A stretch of 64,000 nucleotides of DNA from Klebsiella electrica (GCF_006711645.1 NZ_CP041247.1:4464001-4528000), one strand, 5' to 3'. Shown: positions 48,053-59,907, counted from the stretch's first letter. Program-made: numbers and translations. The notes: generated by a model from the letters alone, not told the origin.

Positions 48053-49720
48053 GTGGCTCAATTCGTTTATACCATGCATCGTGTCGGCAAAGTGGTTCCG
48101 CCGAAACGTCATATTTTGAAAAATATCTCCCTGAGCTTCTTCCCTGGCGCGAAGATCGGCGTTCTCGGTCTGAACGGCGCCGGTAAATCTACCCTGTTAC
48201 GTATTATGGCCGGCATTGATACCGACATCGAAGGTGAAGCCCGCCCGCAGCCTGGCCTGAAAATTGGCTATCTGCCGCAGGAGCCGCAGCTGAACCCGGA
48301 GCAGACCGTACGTGAGTCGGTAGAAGAAGCGGTAGCCGAAGTGGTTAACGCGCTGAAAGGCCTGGATGAGGTGTATGCCAAATACGCTGAGCCAGATGCC
48401 GACTTCGATAAACTCGCGGCGCAGCAGGGCAAGTTCGAAGAGATCATTCAGGCTCACGACGGCCATAACCTGAACGTGCAGCTGGAACGTGCGGCCGATG
48501 CCCTGCGTCTGCCGGACTGGGAGGTGAAAATCGCCAACCTGTCCGGGGGGGAACGCCGCCGCGTGGCGCTGTGCCGCCTGCTGCTGGAAAAACCAGACAT
48601 GCTGCTGCTCGACGAACCGACCAACCACCTGGATGCTGAATCCGTGGCCTGGCTGGAGCGCTTCCTGCATGACTTCGAAGGGACCGTGGTGGCGATTACC
48701 CACGACCGTTACTTCCTTGATAACGTGGCCGGCTGGATCCTCGAACTGGACCGCGGCGAAGGGATTCCGTGGGAAGGCAACTACTCCTCCTGGCTGGAGC
48801 AGAAAGATCAGCGTCTGGCGCAGGAAGCCTCTCAGGAAGCGGCGCGCCGTAAATCCATTGAGAAAGAGCTGGAGTGGGTACGTCAGGGCGCGAAAGGCCG
48901 TCAGTCGAAGGGCAAAGCCCGTCTGGCGCGCTTTGAAGAGCTTAACAACGTCGAATACCAGAAGCGTAACGAAACCAACGAACTGTTTATTCCGCCTGGA
49001 GCCCGTCTGGGAGATAAAGTTGTTGAAGTCAGCAACCTGCGTAAGTCTTACGGCGACCGCGTACTGATTGACGATCTGACCTTCTCGGTACCGAAAGGGG
49101 CCATCGTCGGGATTATCGGCCCTAACGGCGCCGGTAAATCGACCCTGTTCCGCATGATGTCCGGTCAGGAACAGCCAGATGCCGGTTCCATCACCCTGGG
49201 TGAAACCGTGAAGCTGGCTTCCGTCGATCAGTTCCGCGACGCGATGGATAACAGCAAAACCGTCTGGGAAGAAGTCTCCGGCGGGCTGGATATCATGAAG
49301 ATCGGCAACACCGAAATGCCTAGCCGCGCCTACGTCGGTCGCTTTAACTTTAAAGGCGTCGACCAGGGTAAACGCGTGGGCGAACTCTCCGGCGGTGAAC
49401 GCGGTCGTCTGCACCTCGCGAAGCTGCTGCAGGTTGGCGGTAACGTGCTGCTGCTCGATGAACCAACCAACGACCTGGATATCGAAACCCTGCGCGCGTT
49501 AGAAAACGCCCTGCTGGAGTTCCCGGGCTGCGCGATGGTTATCTCGCACGACCGTTGGTTCCTCGACCGTATCGCGACCCATATTCTGGATTACCAGGAT
49601 GAAGGTAAAGTCGAATTCTTCGAAGGTAACTTCACCGAGTACGAAGAGTACAAGAAACGCACCCTCGGCGCCGATGCGCTGGAGCCAAAACGTATCAAGT
49701 ACAAGCGTATTGCGAAGTAA
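48053..49720 (+). CDS. ettA: Energy-dependent translational throttle protein EttA (ABC-F)
   Basis: EttA binds the ribosomal E site and gates the first elongation step according to the ATP/ADP ratio. The 555-aa ABC-F protein has two ATPase domains: Walker A GLNGAGKSTLL near residue 39 with signature LSGGERRRVAL, and IIGPNGAGKSTLF near 356 with signature LSGGERGRLHL. An arm and linker lie between them (about 95-130 and 240-320), and it ends RIKYKRIAK. The start is GTG at 48053 with AGAGG upstream, as in E. coli. It is followed by a strong terminator. Confidence 0.98.
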   Translation: MAQFVYTMHRVGKVVPPKRHILKNISLSFFPGAKIGVLGLNGAGKSTLLRIMAGIDTDIEGEARPQPGLKIGYLPQEPQLNPEQTVRESVEEAVAEVVNALKGLDEVYAKYAEPDADFDKLAAQQGKFEEIIQAHDGHNLNVQLERAADALRLPDWEVKIANLSGGERRRVALCRLLLEKPDMLLLDEPTNHLDAESVAWLERFLHDFEGTVVAITHDRYFLDNVAGWILELDRGEGIPWEGNYSSWLEQKDQRLAQEASQEAARRKSIEKELEWVRQGAKGRQSKGKARLARFEELNNVEYQKRNETNELFIPPGARLGDKVVEVSNLRKSYGDRVLIDDLTFSVPKGAIVGIIGPNGAGKSTLFRMMSGQEQPDAGSITLGETVKLASVDQFRDAMDNSKTVWEEVSGGLDIMKIGNTEMPSRAYVGRFNFKGVDQGKRVGELSGGERGRLHLAKLLQVGGNVLLLDEPTNDLDIETLRALENALLEFPGCAMVISHDRWFLDRIATHILDYQDEGKVEFFEGNFTEYEEYKKRTLGADALEPKRIKYKRIAK

Positions 49721-49758
49721 TCCATCGCCACCTCCCAGGAGGTGGTTTCGGGATGACG

Positions 49759-49790
49759 AAAAACGGATGGCCCAGGCCATCCGTTTTTTT
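49759..49790. terminator. Bidirectional terminator between ettA and nadR
   Basis: AAAACGGATGGC, CCA and GGCCATCCGTTTTTTT form a strong hairpin with A- and T-runs on both sides, serving convergent ettA and nadR. A smaller stem (CCACCTC / GAGGTGG) precedes it. Confidence 0.92.
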
Positions 49791-49821
49791 ATGCTAAGCG
49801 CCAGAACGCCCCTGAATGTGC

Positions 49822-51054
49822 TTAGCCCGGTTCACCCATCAGCTGTTTGACCAGCTCAACGCAGCGCAGGAAGCGCATGTCGTAATCCGACTCTTTCACA
49901 TGCACAAAATCAATCTCATTGGCTTTGAGCAGCGACACCAGCAGCGTCTGGAACTCCTTGCGATCCACCGAGCTCCCGAGACTCCGTAAGCCATCGGCGA
50001 CCCACGGGGTATTGTTCTCCAGCAGAATCACCAGGTCAAAACGGTACTCGTCGATCAGCGCCTGAACAAAGGGATGTTCGCGCCCTTCATACTTCAGGCA
50101 AAATGCCTGGGTGCTGACGAAATCGGTGTCGATAAACGCCACCTTATTGGCATATTTAACCGCGAAATCAATATACTGCGCGTGGCCCAGTGCAATTTTG
50201 TCATAATCGGAATACTGCAGCGCCATCTCATCGCCGCCGAGGTGCGAGAAGACGTAATCACGACCATACTCCCAGGCGCTGGTGGTGTTAAAGATGTTCG
50301 CGAGCTTATTGACCAGCGTCGATTTCCCGCTCGATTCGCCGCCCAGAATGGCCACCGTACGTACGAAAAACGGTTTCACTTCCGTCGGGATGTACTCCCA
50401 GTAGCGGAACGGGTTTTCACGAATCTGCCCACCGCTGATGCTCATAAAGGTCCGTTTCGGATCGATAAGCACGGTTTCGATCCCCAGATGCTGCAGATAT
50501 TGCTGCGCATCGGCCTCTTCCGAGGTGTAGATCCAGTTCGGCTGAATCCCTTTATCGCTCATAAATGCGCGGATCCCGCGGCTCCACACGTCCCAGCCGT
50601 GGGGATAAGGTTCCATCCCCTCTTCATTAAACGCATGAATGCGGATGTTTTTCTGATATTTGAAGGTTTGTAGCAGCCAGCGCAGGCGATCTGGCACCGT
50701 CGGCTGCTGCGACATCGCGCTGTCTTCAAACAGCTGGCGATCCCGGGGATCGTCATAGCCCATAATGATATGCAGCTCGTCCACCTGGCTACAGGCGCGC
50801 TGAATCAAATAGATATGCCCGGTATGCAGCGGATAAAACTTACCAAATACCACGCCGACGCTCTTTTGCCGACGCGGGAATTCCAGGCCAAGAAAACGGT
50901 GCAGGGCTTCCAGCTTCTGCGCGCTTGGGCTTTTGATTTTGGCATTCAGCAGCTGGCTCAAATAGCCTTTGGTCATTCCGCTGGCTTCCGCGACCTGTTG
51001 CAGCGTACAGCCCTTTTGCTTAATCGCGGTTTTGAGATAGTCGAAAGATGACAC
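49822..51054 (-). CDS. nadR: NadR: NAD regulator / NMN adenylyltransferase / ribosylnicotinamide kinase
   Basis: NadR represses NAD synthesis genes and also salvages nicotinamide riboside. The 410-aa protein has an N-terminal Cro-type helix-turn-helix (residues about 5-58, CTLQQVAEASGMTKGYLSQL), an adenylyltransferase domain with GVVFGKFYPLHTGHIYLIQR near 66, and a C-terminal kinase with Walker A AILGGESSGKSTLV near 237. The GTG at 51054 (VSSFDYLK) has AGGAGG five bases upstream and matches the E. coli start; a TTG seven codons earlier lies before that site. It follows radA on the same strand after 140 bp. Confidence 0.97.
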   Translation of the reverse strand: MSSFDYLKTAIKQKGCTLQQVAEASGMTKGYLSQLLNAKIKSPSAQKLEALHRFLGLEFPRRQKSVGVVFGKFYPLHTGHIYLIQRACSQVDELHIIMGYDDPRDRQLFEDSAMSQQPTVPDRLRWLLQTFKYQKNIRIHAFNEEGMEPYPHGWDVWSRGIRAFMSDKGIQPNWIYTSEEADAQQYLQHLGIETVLIDPKRTFMSISGGQIRENPFRYWEYIPTEVKPFFVRTVAILGGESSGKSTLVNKLANIFNTTSAWEYGRDYVFSHLGGDEMALQYSDYDKIALGHAQYIDFAVKYANKVAFIDTDFVSTQAFCLKYEGREHPFVQALIDEYRFDLVILLENNTPWVADGLRSLGSSVDRKEFQTLLVSLLKANEIDFVHVKESDYDMRFLRCVELVKQLMGEPG

Positions 51055-51194
51055 GAGAGCCTCCTGCTTTAGCAAAACTGAAGAAATACCCTGTTGGTTG
51101 CGGGCGGCAGACGGCGATAAACCGGGACAATTCAGCCGTTCATACGGCCCTACGCCGCCAGCCCTCTGCCGCCGGACAGGCGGCGGGTATTTAA

Positions 51195-52577
51195 TTATAA
51201 GTCGTCAAACACGCTTAGCGCGTCGGAAAGCTTTTTCACACCAAAGATTTGCATCCCTTCCGGTGCTTTTTTCGGCACGTTGGCCGCCGGGACGATGGCG
51301 CGACGAAAACCATGTTTCGCCGCCTCGGAAATGCGCTCCTGGCCGCTGGGCACCGGACGGATTTCGCCGGACAGCCCCACTTCACCAAATACCACCAGAT
51401 CGTGCGGCAGCGGACGATCGCGCAGGCTGGAAACCATCGCCAGCAGCAGCGCCAGGTCGGCGCTGGTTTCCGCCACCTTCACCCCGCCCACGACGTTAAC
51501 AAAGACATCCTGATCGGCCATCTGCAGGCCGCCGTGACGATGCAGCACCGCCAGCAGAATCGCCAGACGGTTCTGCTCCAGCCCGACCGCAACGCGACGC
51601 GGGTTAGACATCATGGAATGATCGACCAGCGCCTGAATCTCCACCAGCAGAGGACGGGTGCCTTCCCAGACCACCATCACCGAGCTGCCGGAAGTCACTT
51701 CATCGCCGCGGCTGAGAAAAATCGCCGAAGGGTTGCTGATTTCACGCAGCCCCTGCTCGGTCATCGCGAATACCCCCAGCTCATTCACCGCGCCAAAGCG
51801 GTTTTTATGGCTGCGCAGGGTCCGAAAGCGAGAATCGGCGTCGCCATCCAGCAGCACCGAACAGTCGATACAGTGCTCCAGCACCTTCGGTCCGGCCAGC
51901 GAGCCATCTTTGGTCACATGGCCGACCATAATGATCGCCACGTCGCGCGTTTTGGCAAAGCGCGTCAGATAAGCCGCCGTTTCGCGTACCTGAGCGACGC
52001 TGCCCGGCGACGACTGCACATCGGCCATATGCATCACCTGGATCGAGTCGATAACCATCAGCTGCGGTTTTTCGTCATCGGCTATCTGGCAAATTTGCTC
52101 AATGCTGGTTTCGGAGAGCATATTGAGGTTAGCGGTCGGCAGCCCCAGGCGGTGCGCGCGCATCGCCACCTGCTGCAACGACTCTTCCCCGGTAACGTAC
52201 AGCGTTTTCATGTTTTCCGACAGTCGGCACAGCGTCTGCAGCAGCAGCGTCGATTTACCTGCCCCCGGACTGCCGCCAATCAGAATGGCGCTGCCCGGCA
52301 CCACGCCACCGCCGAGCACGCGGTCAAACTCTTTAAAACCGGTGGAGAAACGCGGTAGCGCCTCAAGGCTGATCTCCGACAGTTTTTGCACCTTCGACGC
52401 GCCGGCATTCCCGGCGTAGCCCGTCAGACGCTCGTTTCTCGCCACCTGCGGCGAAGCGGCAATACGCACCTCGGTGATGGTATTCCAGGCATGACAGGCG
52501 CTGCACTGCCCCTGCCAGCGCGGGTAATCCGCACCACATTCATTACAGACAAATGCGCGTTTTGGAGCTTTCGCCAC
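51195..52577 (-). CDS. radA: DNA repair protein RadA
   Basis: RadA is a RecA-like helicase that speeds branch migration of recombination intermediates. The 460-aa protein has an N-terminal C4 zinc finger (FVCNECGADYP and GQCSACHAW), Walker A LIGGSPGAGKSTLL near residue 95, the RadA signature SHKNRFGAVNELGVF near 255, and a C-terminal Lon-protease-like domain. The start is GTG at 52577 with AGAGGTAAC upstream. It lies 10 bp after serB and before nadR, giving the serB-radA-nadR order of E. coli. Confidence 0.97.
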   Translation of the reverse strand: MAKAPKRAFVCNECGADYPRWQGQCSACHAWNTITEVRIAASPQVARNERLTGYAGNAGASKVQKLSEISLEALPRFSTGFKEFDRVLGGGVVPGSAILIGGSPGAGKSTLLLQTLCRLSENMKTLYVTGEESLQQVAMRAHRLGLPTANLNMLSETSIEQICQIADDEKPQLMVIDSIQVMHMADVQSSPGSVAQVRETAAYLTRFAKTRDVAIIMVGHVTKDGSLAGPKVLEHCIDCSVLLDGDADSRFRTLRSHKNRFGAVNELGVFAMTEQGLREISNPSAIFLSRGDEVTSGSSVMVVWEGTRPLLVEIQALVDHSMMSNPRRVAVGLEQNRLAILLAVLHRHGGLQMADQDVFVNVVGGVKVAETSADLALLLAMVSSLRDRPLPHDLVVFGEVGLSGEIRPVPSGQERISEAAKHGFRRAIVPAANVPKKAPEGMQIFGVKKLSDALSVFDDL

Positions 52578-52587
52578 GTGTTACCTC

Positions 52588-53559
52588 TTACTTTTGATTC
52601 ATGCTGCCGGAGAGAATACAGAAGACCCCCATCAGGTCAGCGTGACGGATGGTGACTTCCGCCTGCTCATTCACTTTTGGCTTAGCATGATACGCGATCC
52701 CCAGTCCCGCCGCTTTGATCATCGGTAGATCGTTGGCGCCATCGCCGATTGCCACGGTCTGTGCCGGCGGGATTGCATATTTTTCCGCCAGTTTTCTCAG
52801 CGTGGCGGCTTTATATTTGGCATCGACAATATCGCCGATGACGTTCCCGGTCAGCTTGCCGTCCATAATCTCCAGCTCATTGGCGACCACGGCGTCAAGA
52901 TGCAGCTTGTCGCGCAGGTATTCGGCGAAGAAGGTAAACCCGCCGGAGGCAATCGCGACTTTCCAGCCCAGCGTCTCCAGCTTCAGCACCAGCTGCGCCA
53001 GCCCCGGCATCAGCGGCAGCGATTCACGCACCTGCAGCAGAATACTGGCATCGGCATCTTTCAACGTCGCCACCCGCTGACGCAGGCTGGCGGTGAAATC
53101 CAGCTCGCCGCGCATCGCGCGTTCAGTCACTTCCGACACCATTTCGCCGGTGCCGGCCAGTTTGGCGATTTCGTCAATGCACTCGATTTGAATCGCCGTA
53201 GAATCCATATCCATCACCAGCAGCCCGGGCGTGCGCAGATGCGGAATTTTCCCCAGCGGAGCGACATCCAGCCCCGCTTCGTGCGCCAGTCGGGTTGCCC
53301 GCAGCGTCAGAGAGCCCGCCAGACGAATAACCTGATAATCTTCGACAACCCAGGCGGCAACGATAACCAGCGCCGCCCCCAGCTCACGCTGCCAGTCCGT
53401 CAGCCGGCGTTTATCAAGGCCGCGCCCGTAGAGCAGCCAGCCGCTGCGTCCGGCATGATAATCCAGCGGCATGACCTCATCACCGCTCAACGAAAGCGGT
53501 AATCCAGGCCACAGGGAAACATCTTCGGGCAGATCGCACCAGGTCAAACTGTTTGGCAT
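52588..53559 (-). CDS. serB: Phosphoserine phosphatase
   Basis: SerB performs the last step of serine synthesis. The 323-aa HAD-family enzyme has an N-terminal domain of about 100 residues and the catalytic loop LLVMDMDSTAIQIEC near residue 112 with the nucleophile Asp. Ser and Gly in IASGGFTFFAEYL lie near 208, and AIGDGANDLPMIKAAGLG near 272 has the motif IV aspartates. The length is within one residue of E. coli. It is the first gene of serB-radA-nadR and diverges from ytjB over about 100 bp. Confidence 0.97.
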   Translation of the reverse strand: MPNSLTWCDLPEDVSLWPGLPLSLSGDEVMPLDYHAGRSGWLLYGRGLDKRRLTDWQRELGAALVIVAAWVVEDYQVIRLAGSLTLRATRLAHEAGLDVAPLGKIPHLRTPGLLVMDMDSTAIQIECIDEIAKLAGTGEMVSEVTERAMRGELDFTASLRQRVATLKDADASILLQVRESLPLMPGLAQLVLKLETLGWKVAIASGGFTFFAEYLRDKLHLDAVVANELEIMDGKLTGNVIGDIVDAKYKAATLRKLAEKYAIPPAQTVAIGDGANDLPMIKAAGLGIAYHAKPKVNEQAEVTIRHADLMGVFCILSGSMNQK

Positions 53560-53662
53560 TACGGCTCCACATTTCTTTATTCAGGCCAGGAAAATAACGC
53601 ATGAGGCTACCTTGTAACCAGCGCTTCTGGCAACATTAAGCTGTAAATATTAAAGGTGGAAT

Positions 53663-54304
53663 ATGGTACGCGCAAAACTGAAATTCCGACTGCATCGCGC
53701 CGTCATTGTTCTTATCTGCCTCGCGCTTCTCGTTGCCCTGATGCAGGGAGCGTCGTGGTTCAGCCAGAACAGCCAAAAGCAACGTAATCCGCAGTTAGAA
53801 GAACTGGCTCGCACCCTTGCGCAGCAGGTTACGCTGAATCTGGCGCCAATGATGCGCAGCGAGACGCCCGATGAAAAACGGATCGGTGAGCTGCTGGAGC
53901 GGCTCACCCGCCAGAGCCGGGTCCTCGATGCCGGAGTCTATGACGACCAGGGCGATCTGGTCGCCCGCTCGGGCGAAGGGGTCAATGTGCGCGACAGGCT
54001 GGCGCTGGACGGCAAAAAAGCGGGCGGCTACTTCAATCAGCAAATCGTGGAGCCGATTCAGGGTAAAAACGGGCCGCTTGGCTACCTGCGCCTGACGCTG
54101 GATACCCATACGTTAGCCACCGAGGCGCAACAGGTGGATAATACCACCAATATTTTACGTCTAATGCTGCTGCTGTCGCTGGCTATCGGCGTAGTGCTGA
54201 CCCGCACGCTGCTGCAGGGCAAGCGCACCCGCTGGCAGCAATCGCCCTTCCTGCTCACCGCCAATAAGCCGGTGCAGGACGAAGATAAAGATGAATCAGA
54301 ATAA
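53663..54304 (+). CDS. ytjB: Membrane protein YtjB (Smp)
   Basis: YtjB (Smp) is a conserved inner-membrane protein of unknown function beside serB. The 213-aa protein has a basic N-terminus and a membrane segment at about residues 13-32 ([18 protein letters not shown]). A periplasmic domain follows with [15 protein letters not shown] near 94, reminiscent of a small sensor-like fold, and a second membrane segment near 167-185 ([14 protein letters not shown]). It has a polar tail. lplA follows 11 bp later on the same strand, so the two are probably co-transcribed. Confidence 0.92.
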   Translation: MVRAKLKFRLHRAVIVLICLALLVALMQGASWFSQNSQKQRNPQLEELARTLAQQVTLNLAPMMRSETPDEKRIGELLERLTRQSRVLDAGVYDDQGDLVARSGEGVNVRDRLALDGKKAGGYFNQQIVEPIQGKNGPLGYLRLTLDTHTLATEAQQVDNTTNILRLMLLLSLAIGVVLTRTLLQGKRTRWQQSPFLLTANKPVQDEDKDESE

Positions 54305-54315
54305 GGAAATCGCTG

Positions 54316-55332
54316 ATGTCGACGCTACGCCTGCTGCTCTCAGACTCCACGGACCCGTGGTTCAACCTCGCGGTTGAAGAGTGTATTTTCCGCCAGATGC
54401 CCGCCACCCAGCGCGTGCTGTTCCTGTGGCGCAATGCCGACACGGTGGTCATTGGCCGGGCGCAAAACCCGTGGAAAGAGTGCAACACCCGCCGGATGGA
54501 AGAGGATAACGTCCGCCTGGCCCGCCGCAGCAGCGGCGGCGGCGCGGTATTTCACGACCTCGGGAACACCTGTTTTACCTTCATGGCGGGGAAACCCGAG
54601 TACGATAAGACCGTCTCCACGCGGATTGTGCTGGCGGCGCTGGCGGCGCTGGGCGTCACCGCGGAAGCATCCGGGCGCAATGACCTGGTCGTTAACACTG
54701 CCGAAGGCGATCGTAAAATCTCCGGTTCGGCCTATCGCGAAACCCTTGACCGCGGTTTTCACCACGGCACGCTGCTGTTGAATGCCGATTTAAGTCGTCT
54801 GGCAAACTATCTCAATCCGGATAAAAAGAAGCTGCAGGCGAAAGGCATCACCTCGGTACGCGGCCGTGTGGCCAACCTGGTTGAGCTGCTGCCGGGTATT
54901 ACGCACCAGCAGGTCTGCTCAGCGATTGAAGAAGCCTTTTTCGCCTACTACGGCGAGCGCGTCGCCGCGGAAGTGATTTCACCCGATAAGACGCCGGATC
55001 TGCCGAACTTTGCCGAAACCTTCGCCCGCCAGAGCAGCTGGGCATGGAATTTTGGTCAGGCGCCGGCCTTCTCCCACCTGCTGGATGAGCGCTTTGTCTG
55101 GGGCGGCGTGGAGCTGCACTTCGACGTTGAGAAAGGGCATATCACCCGTACGCAGGTCTTTACCGATAGCCTGAATCCGGCACCGCTGGAGGCGCTGGCT
55201 ACGCGATTGCAGGGCTGCCCGTATCGGGCTGACATGCTGCAGCAGATCTGTGAAGGATTATTAGTCGATTTCCCGGAGCAGGAGAGAGAGCTGCGGGAGC
55301 TGTCGGCGTGGATTGCCGGCGCGGTGCGCTGA
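54316..55332 (+). CDS. lplA: Lipoate-protein ligase A
   Basis: LplA activates exogenous lipoate with ATP and attaches it to the lipoyl domains of 2-oxoacid dehydrogenases and GcvH. The 338-aa protein has the family signature [19 protein letters not shown] near residue 69, the catalytic-lysine segment [12 protein letters not shown] near 131, and the small C-terminal domain ending [12 protein letters not shown]. The length matches E. coli. It follows ytjB after 11 bp. A BIME separates it from the convergent deoD. Confidence 0.97.
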   Translation: MSTLRLLLSDSTDPWFNLAVEECIFRQMPATQRVLFLWRNADTVVIGRAQNPWKECNTRRMEEDNVRLARRSSGGGAVFHDLGNTCFTFMAGKPEYDKTVSTRIVLAALAALGVTAEASGRNDLVVNTAEGDRKISGSAYRETLDRGFHHGTLLLNADLSRLANYLNPDKKKLQAKGITSVRGRVANLVELLPGITHQQVCSAIEEAFFAYYGERVAAEVISPDKTPDLPNFAETFARQSSWAWNFGQAPAFSHLLDERFVWGGVELHFDVEKGHITRTQVFTDSLNPAPLEALATRLQGCPYRADMLQQICEGLLVDFPEQERELRELSAWIAGAVR

Positions 55333-55340
55333 TGAAAAAA

Positions 55341-55453
55341 GCCGGATGGCGGCTACGCCTTATCCGGCCTACAAATTCTGCCCCGCTCAGCACGTGAATG
55401 TGTACAGATTCCGCTCAGTTTAGTAGGCCCGGTAAGCGCAGCGCCACCGGGCA
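55341..55453. repeat. BIME between lplA and deoD
   Basis: Two REP units in opposite orientation (GCCGGATGGCGGCTACGCCT at 55341 and TAGGCCCGGTAAGCGCAGCG near 55424) flank about 50 bp of spacer. They sit between the 3' ends of convergent lplA and deoD, a common BIME position. Confidence 0.88.
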
Positions 55454-55462
55454 ATGCAACGT

Positions 55463-56182
55463 TTACGCTTTATCGCCCAGCAGAACGGATTCCAGCGCGA
55501 TTTTGATCATATCGTTGAACGTCGTCTGACGCTCAGCCGCAGTCGTCTGCTCATGCGTACGAATATGATCGGATACGGTGCAAATAGTCAGCGCTTTCGC
55601 CCCGAACTCCGCCGCTACGCCATAGATACCGGCGGCTTCCATTTCCACGCCCAGGATGCCGTATTTTTCCATCACGTCGAACATGGACGGATCCGGCGTA
55701 TAGAACAGGTCTGCGGAGAAGATGTTACCAACGCGGGCATCAACGCCCAGCGCTTTCGCGGCATCCACCGCGTTACGCACCATATCGAAGTCAGCGATCG
55801 CAGCAAAATCGTGATCTTTAAAACGCAGACGGTTGACTTTGGAGTCGGTGCACGCGCCCATGCCAATCACCACATCACGCAGTTTCACATCCGCACGTAC
55901 CGCACCGCAGGAACCCACGCGGATAATCTTCTTCACACCGAAATCGGTGATCAGCTCTTTGGTGTAGATGGAGCAGGACGGGATACCCATGCCGTGACCC
56001 ATGACGGAGATCTGGCGGCCTTTATAGGTGCCGGTAAAGCCCAGCATACCGCGCACGTTGTTCACTTCGCGCACGTCTTCAAGGAAAGTTTCCGCGATGT
56101 GCTTCGCGCGCAGCGGGTCGCCCGGCATCAACACGACGTCAGCGAAATCACCCATTTCTGCATTAATATGAGGAGTTGCCAT
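55463..56182 (-). CDS. deoD: Purine nucleoside phosphorylase DeoD
   Basis: DeoD splits purine (deoxy)nucleosides with phosphate to base and (deoxy)ribose 1-phosphate. The 239-aa hexameric-type enzyme begins [20 protein letters not shown], has the signature [17 protein letters not shown] near residue 62 and [18 protein letters not shown] near 178, with catalytic Asp in [11 protein letters not shown] near 204. The ATG at 56182 matches E. coli and has TGAAGATG context; a longer frame to 56275 runs through a REP and is rejected. It is the last gene of deoCABD. Confidence 0.97.
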   Translation of the reverse strand: MATPHINAEMGDFADVVLMPGDPLRAKHIAETFLEDVREVNNVRGMLGFTGTYKGRQISVMGHGMGIPSCSIYTKELITDFGVKKIIRVGSCGAVRADVKLRDVVIGMGACTDSKVNRLRFKDHDFAAIADFDMVRNAVDAAKALGVDARVGNIFSADLFYTPDPSMFDVMEKYGILGVEMEAAGIYGVAAEFGAKALTICTVSDHIRTHEQTTAAERQTTFNDMIKIALESVLLGDKA

Positions 56183-56211
56183 CTTCAGTTCCTTTTCATT
56201 TGAATTTTTTT

Positions 56212-56281
56212 TGCCCGGTGGCGCGCAGCGATCCGCGCCTACGGTTTTGTAGGCCGGGTAAGGCGCAGCCGCCACCCGGCA
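56212..56281. repeat. BIME between deoB and deoD
   Basis: Two REP units face each other (TGCCCGGTGGCGCGCAGCGA and TAGGCCGGGTAAGGCGCAGC) in the deoB-deoD spacer. Within an operon such a pair can stabilise the upstream mRNA. Confidence 0.87.
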
Positions 56282-56287
56282 ATGACA

Positions 56288-57547
<1,260 letters not shown>

Positions 57548-57563
57548 TCAGATCAGTATACCG

Positions 57564-58886
57564 TTATTCGGTGATTCGGCGATAGACCGTCGGGGTTTCT
57601 TTCGGCGCCTTATCGTTCAGTTTAATTGCCGCTTTGACGGCTTTCGCCGCTTCCTGCCAGCTGGTTTCGTCTTTGGCGTGGATAACCGCGAGCGGACGCT
57701 GCCCGTCAACGCTGTCGCCCAGGCGCGCCATGTCGGTAAAGCCGACGCTGTAGTCAATCGGGTCGGATGCCTGGCGACGACCGCCGCCCATCGACACCAC
57801 CGCCATCCCCAGCGCACGAGTGTCCATTTCCGCGACAAATCCTTCGCCATCAGCGAAGACCGCTTTGCTCAGCATGGCCGTGGGCAGATAGTTATCGTAG
57901 TTCTCGACGAAATCGGTCGGCCCTTTTTGCGCGGCGACCATCCGGCCAAAGAGTTCCGCCGCTTTGCCGTTGTCCAGCACCGCCTGCAGTTTCGCCCGCG
58001 CGTCGGCGTCATCCTCGGCCAGCTTGCCGGAAATCAGCATTTCGGCGCACAGCGCCATGGTCACATCAAACAGACGCGGATTACGGTATTCGCCGGTCAG
58101 GAAGCGGACCGCTTCACGGACTTCGACGGCATTACCGGCGCTGGATGCCAGCACCTGGTTCATATCGGTCAGCAGCGCGGTAGTCCGCACGCCGGCGCCG
58201 TTGGAAACGCCAACGATCGCTTCGGCAAGCGCTGCGGAGAGTTCGTAGGTCGGCATAAAGGCGCCGCTGCCTACTTTGACGTCCATCACCAGCGCATCCA
58301 GGCCTTCGGCCAGTTTTTTCGCCAGAATCGAGGCGGTGATGAGCGGGATGGAATCCACCGTCGCGGTAATATCGCGGGTGGCATAGAAACGTTTGTCGGC
58401 AGGGGCCAGCGAACTAGTCTGCCCAATGATGGCGACGCCAACATCTTTAATAATGTCGCGGAAACGGGTGTCATCCGGGAAGATATCGAAACCTGGAATG
58501 GCTTCCAGTTTGTCGAGGGTGCCGCCGGTATGACCGAGACCGCGCCCGGAGATCATCGGCACATAGCCGCCGCAGGCGGCAACCATCGGGCCAAGCATCA
58601 GCGAAGTCACATCGCCCACGCCGCCGGTAGAGTGTTTATCGACAATCGGGCCGTTCAAATTGAGGCTTTTCCAGTCCAGAACGGTTCCTGAATCCCGCAT
58701 TGCCATAGTTAGCGAGACGCGTTCTGGCATAGACATATCGTGGAAAAAGATGGTCATCGCCAGCGCCGCGATCTGCCCTTCAGAAACGGTGTTATCGCGG
58801 ATCCCGTTGATGAAAAAGCGAATTTCGTCATCGCTCAGCGCATGGCCATCACGTTTTTTACGAATAATTTCCTGGGCGAGAAACAA
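57564..58886 (-). CDS. deoA: Thymidine phosphorylase
   Basis: DeoA phosphorolyses thymidine and deoxyuridine. The 440-aa protein has the glycosyltransferase family 3 N-terminal helices, the signature [20 protein letters not shown] near residue 83, [16 protein letters not shown] near 113, and a C-terminal PYNP domain. The start is TTG at 58886 with AGGAGG six bases upstream, the same unusual codon as in E. coli. It follows deoC after a REP-bearing spacer of 156 bp. Confidence 0.97.
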   Translation of the reverse strand: MFLAQEIIRKKRDGHALSDDEIRFFINGIRDNTVSEGQIAALAMTIFFHDMSMPERVSLTMAMRDSGTVLDWKSLNLNGPIVDKHSTGGVGDVTSLMLGPMVAACGGYVPMISGRGLGHTGGTLDKLEAIPGFDIFPDDTRFRDIIKDVGVAIIGQTSSLAPADKRFYATRDITATVDSIPLITASILAKKLAEGLDALVMDVKVGSGAFMPTYELSAALAEAIVGVSNGAGVRTTALLTDMNQVLASSAGNAVEVREAVRFLTGEYRNPRLFDVTMALCAEMLISGKLAEDDADARAKLQAVLDNGKAAELFGRMVAAQKGPTDFVENYDNYLPTAMLSKAVFADGEGFVAEMDTRALGMAVVSMGGGRRQASDPIDYSVGFTDMARLGDSVDGQRPLAVIHAKDETSWQEAAKAVKAAIKLNDKAPKETPTVYRRITE

Positions 58887-58951
58887 GGTAACCTCCTGAG
58901 GAATAAGGTCAAATTCGGCGGGCGGCGCAATCTGCGCCCGCGCTAAGATCC

Positions 58952-59022
58952 TGTAGCCCGGCCGGGCGTCGCGACGCCGGGGATTTCCCGGAATCGGCGC
59001 AGCTGCGCCTCATCCGGGCTAC
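58952..59022. repeat. REP-like repeat pair between deoC and deoA
   Basis: Two G+C-rich palindromic units (TGTAGCCCGGCCGGGCGTCG and GGCGCAGCTGCGCCTCATCC ending in CCGGGCTAC) face each other. They are diverged from the other REP units in this window but share the TAGCCCGG ends. Confidence 0.75.
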
Positions 59023-59042
59023 GGTTTTGTCGCCGTTACGCC

Positions 59043-59822
59043 TTAGTAGCTGCTGGCGCTCTTACCGTCGCCGTGACCCAGCGCTTTCAGCAGACTTGCC
59101 AGCAGGCTGGAGGCGCCAAAACGATAGTGGCGAGAATCCGCCCAGTCGGCGCCGAACATTTCGTCGGCAATAGCGAGGAACTGCTGTGCATCTTCAGCGC
59201 TGCGGACGCCGCCCGCAGGCTTAAAGCCAACGGTATTCTGCACGCCCATATCGCGGATCACTTCCAGCATGATACGTGCACTTTCCGGCGTCGCGTTTAC
59301 CGGGACTTTACCGGTCGAGGTTTTGATAAAATCCGCCCCGGCTTTAATAGAAATTTCAGAAGCTTTACGAATTAACGCTTCTTCTTTCAGCTCACCGGTT
59401 TCGATTATCACTTTCAACAGCACGTTGGCCGCCGCGCAGGCCTCTTTACAGGCTTTCACCAGATCGAATCCGACCTGCTCGTTACCTGCGATCAGCGCGC
59501 GGTACGGGAATACCACGTCAACGTCATCCGCGCCGTAAGCGATGGCCGCACGGGTTTCCGCCAGCGCGATAGCGATATCATCGTTACCATGCGGGAAGTT
59601 GGTCACCGTGGCGATACGGATATCCGGGGTGCCTTGCGCGTTCAGCGTCTTACGAGCGATCGGGATAAAACGCGGATAGATGCAGATGGCCGCGGTATTG
59701 CCTACCGGCGTTTTTGCCTGATGGCACAGAGCGATCACCTTTTCATTGGTGTCATCGTCGTTCAGCGTAGTCAGGTCCATCAGTTTCAACGCGCGCAGGC
59801 TGCTTGTAGATAAATCAGTCAT
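59043..59822 (-). CDS. deoC: Deoxyribose-phosphate aldolase
   Basis: DeoC cleaves 2-deoxyribose 5-phosphate to acetaldehyde and glyceraldehyde 3-phosphate, the entry into central metabolism. The 259-aa TIM-barrel enzyme has the substrate segment [13 protein letters not shown] near residue 98, Lys in [11 protein letters not shown], and the Schiff-base Lys in [17 protein letters not shown] near residue 167. Conserved Lys201 lies in [15 protein letters not shown]. It is the first gene of deoCABD, under the DeoR- and CRP-controlled promoters upstream. Confidence 0.98.
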   Translation of the reverse strand: MTDLSTSSLRALKLMDLTTLNDDDTNEKVIALCHQAKTPVGNTAAICIYPRFIPIARKTLNAQGTPDIRIATVTNFPHGNDDIAIALAETRAAIAYGADDVDVVFPYRALIAGNEQVGFDLVKACKEACAAANVLLKVIIETGELKEEALIRKASEISIKAGADFIKTSTGKVPVNATPESARIMLEVIRDMGVQNTVGFKPAGGVRSAEDAQQFLAIADEMFGADWADSRHYRFGASSLLASLLKALGHGDGKSASSY

Positions 59823-59874
59823 TTCTCACTCCGACGGCTTATTGCCGGTTCAATAGTTTCTCACCTTGCGAGTC

Positions 59875-59890
59875 TGTTACTATTGTAACA
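59875..59890. promoter_or_regulatory. DeoR operator at deoP2 with -10
   Basis: TGTTACTATTGTAACA is a 16-bp palindrome of the DeoR class. On the minus strand it contains TACAAT, the likely deoP2 -10, about 55 bp before deoC, so DeoR would block the promoter directly. Confidence 0.75.
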
Positions 59891-59907
59891 TCACCTCGCC
59901 GTTACAC

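Noticed and set aside
48197..49414. 405-codon open frame antisense to ettA
   Set aside because: It follows ettA codon periodicity and shows no domain or start signal.
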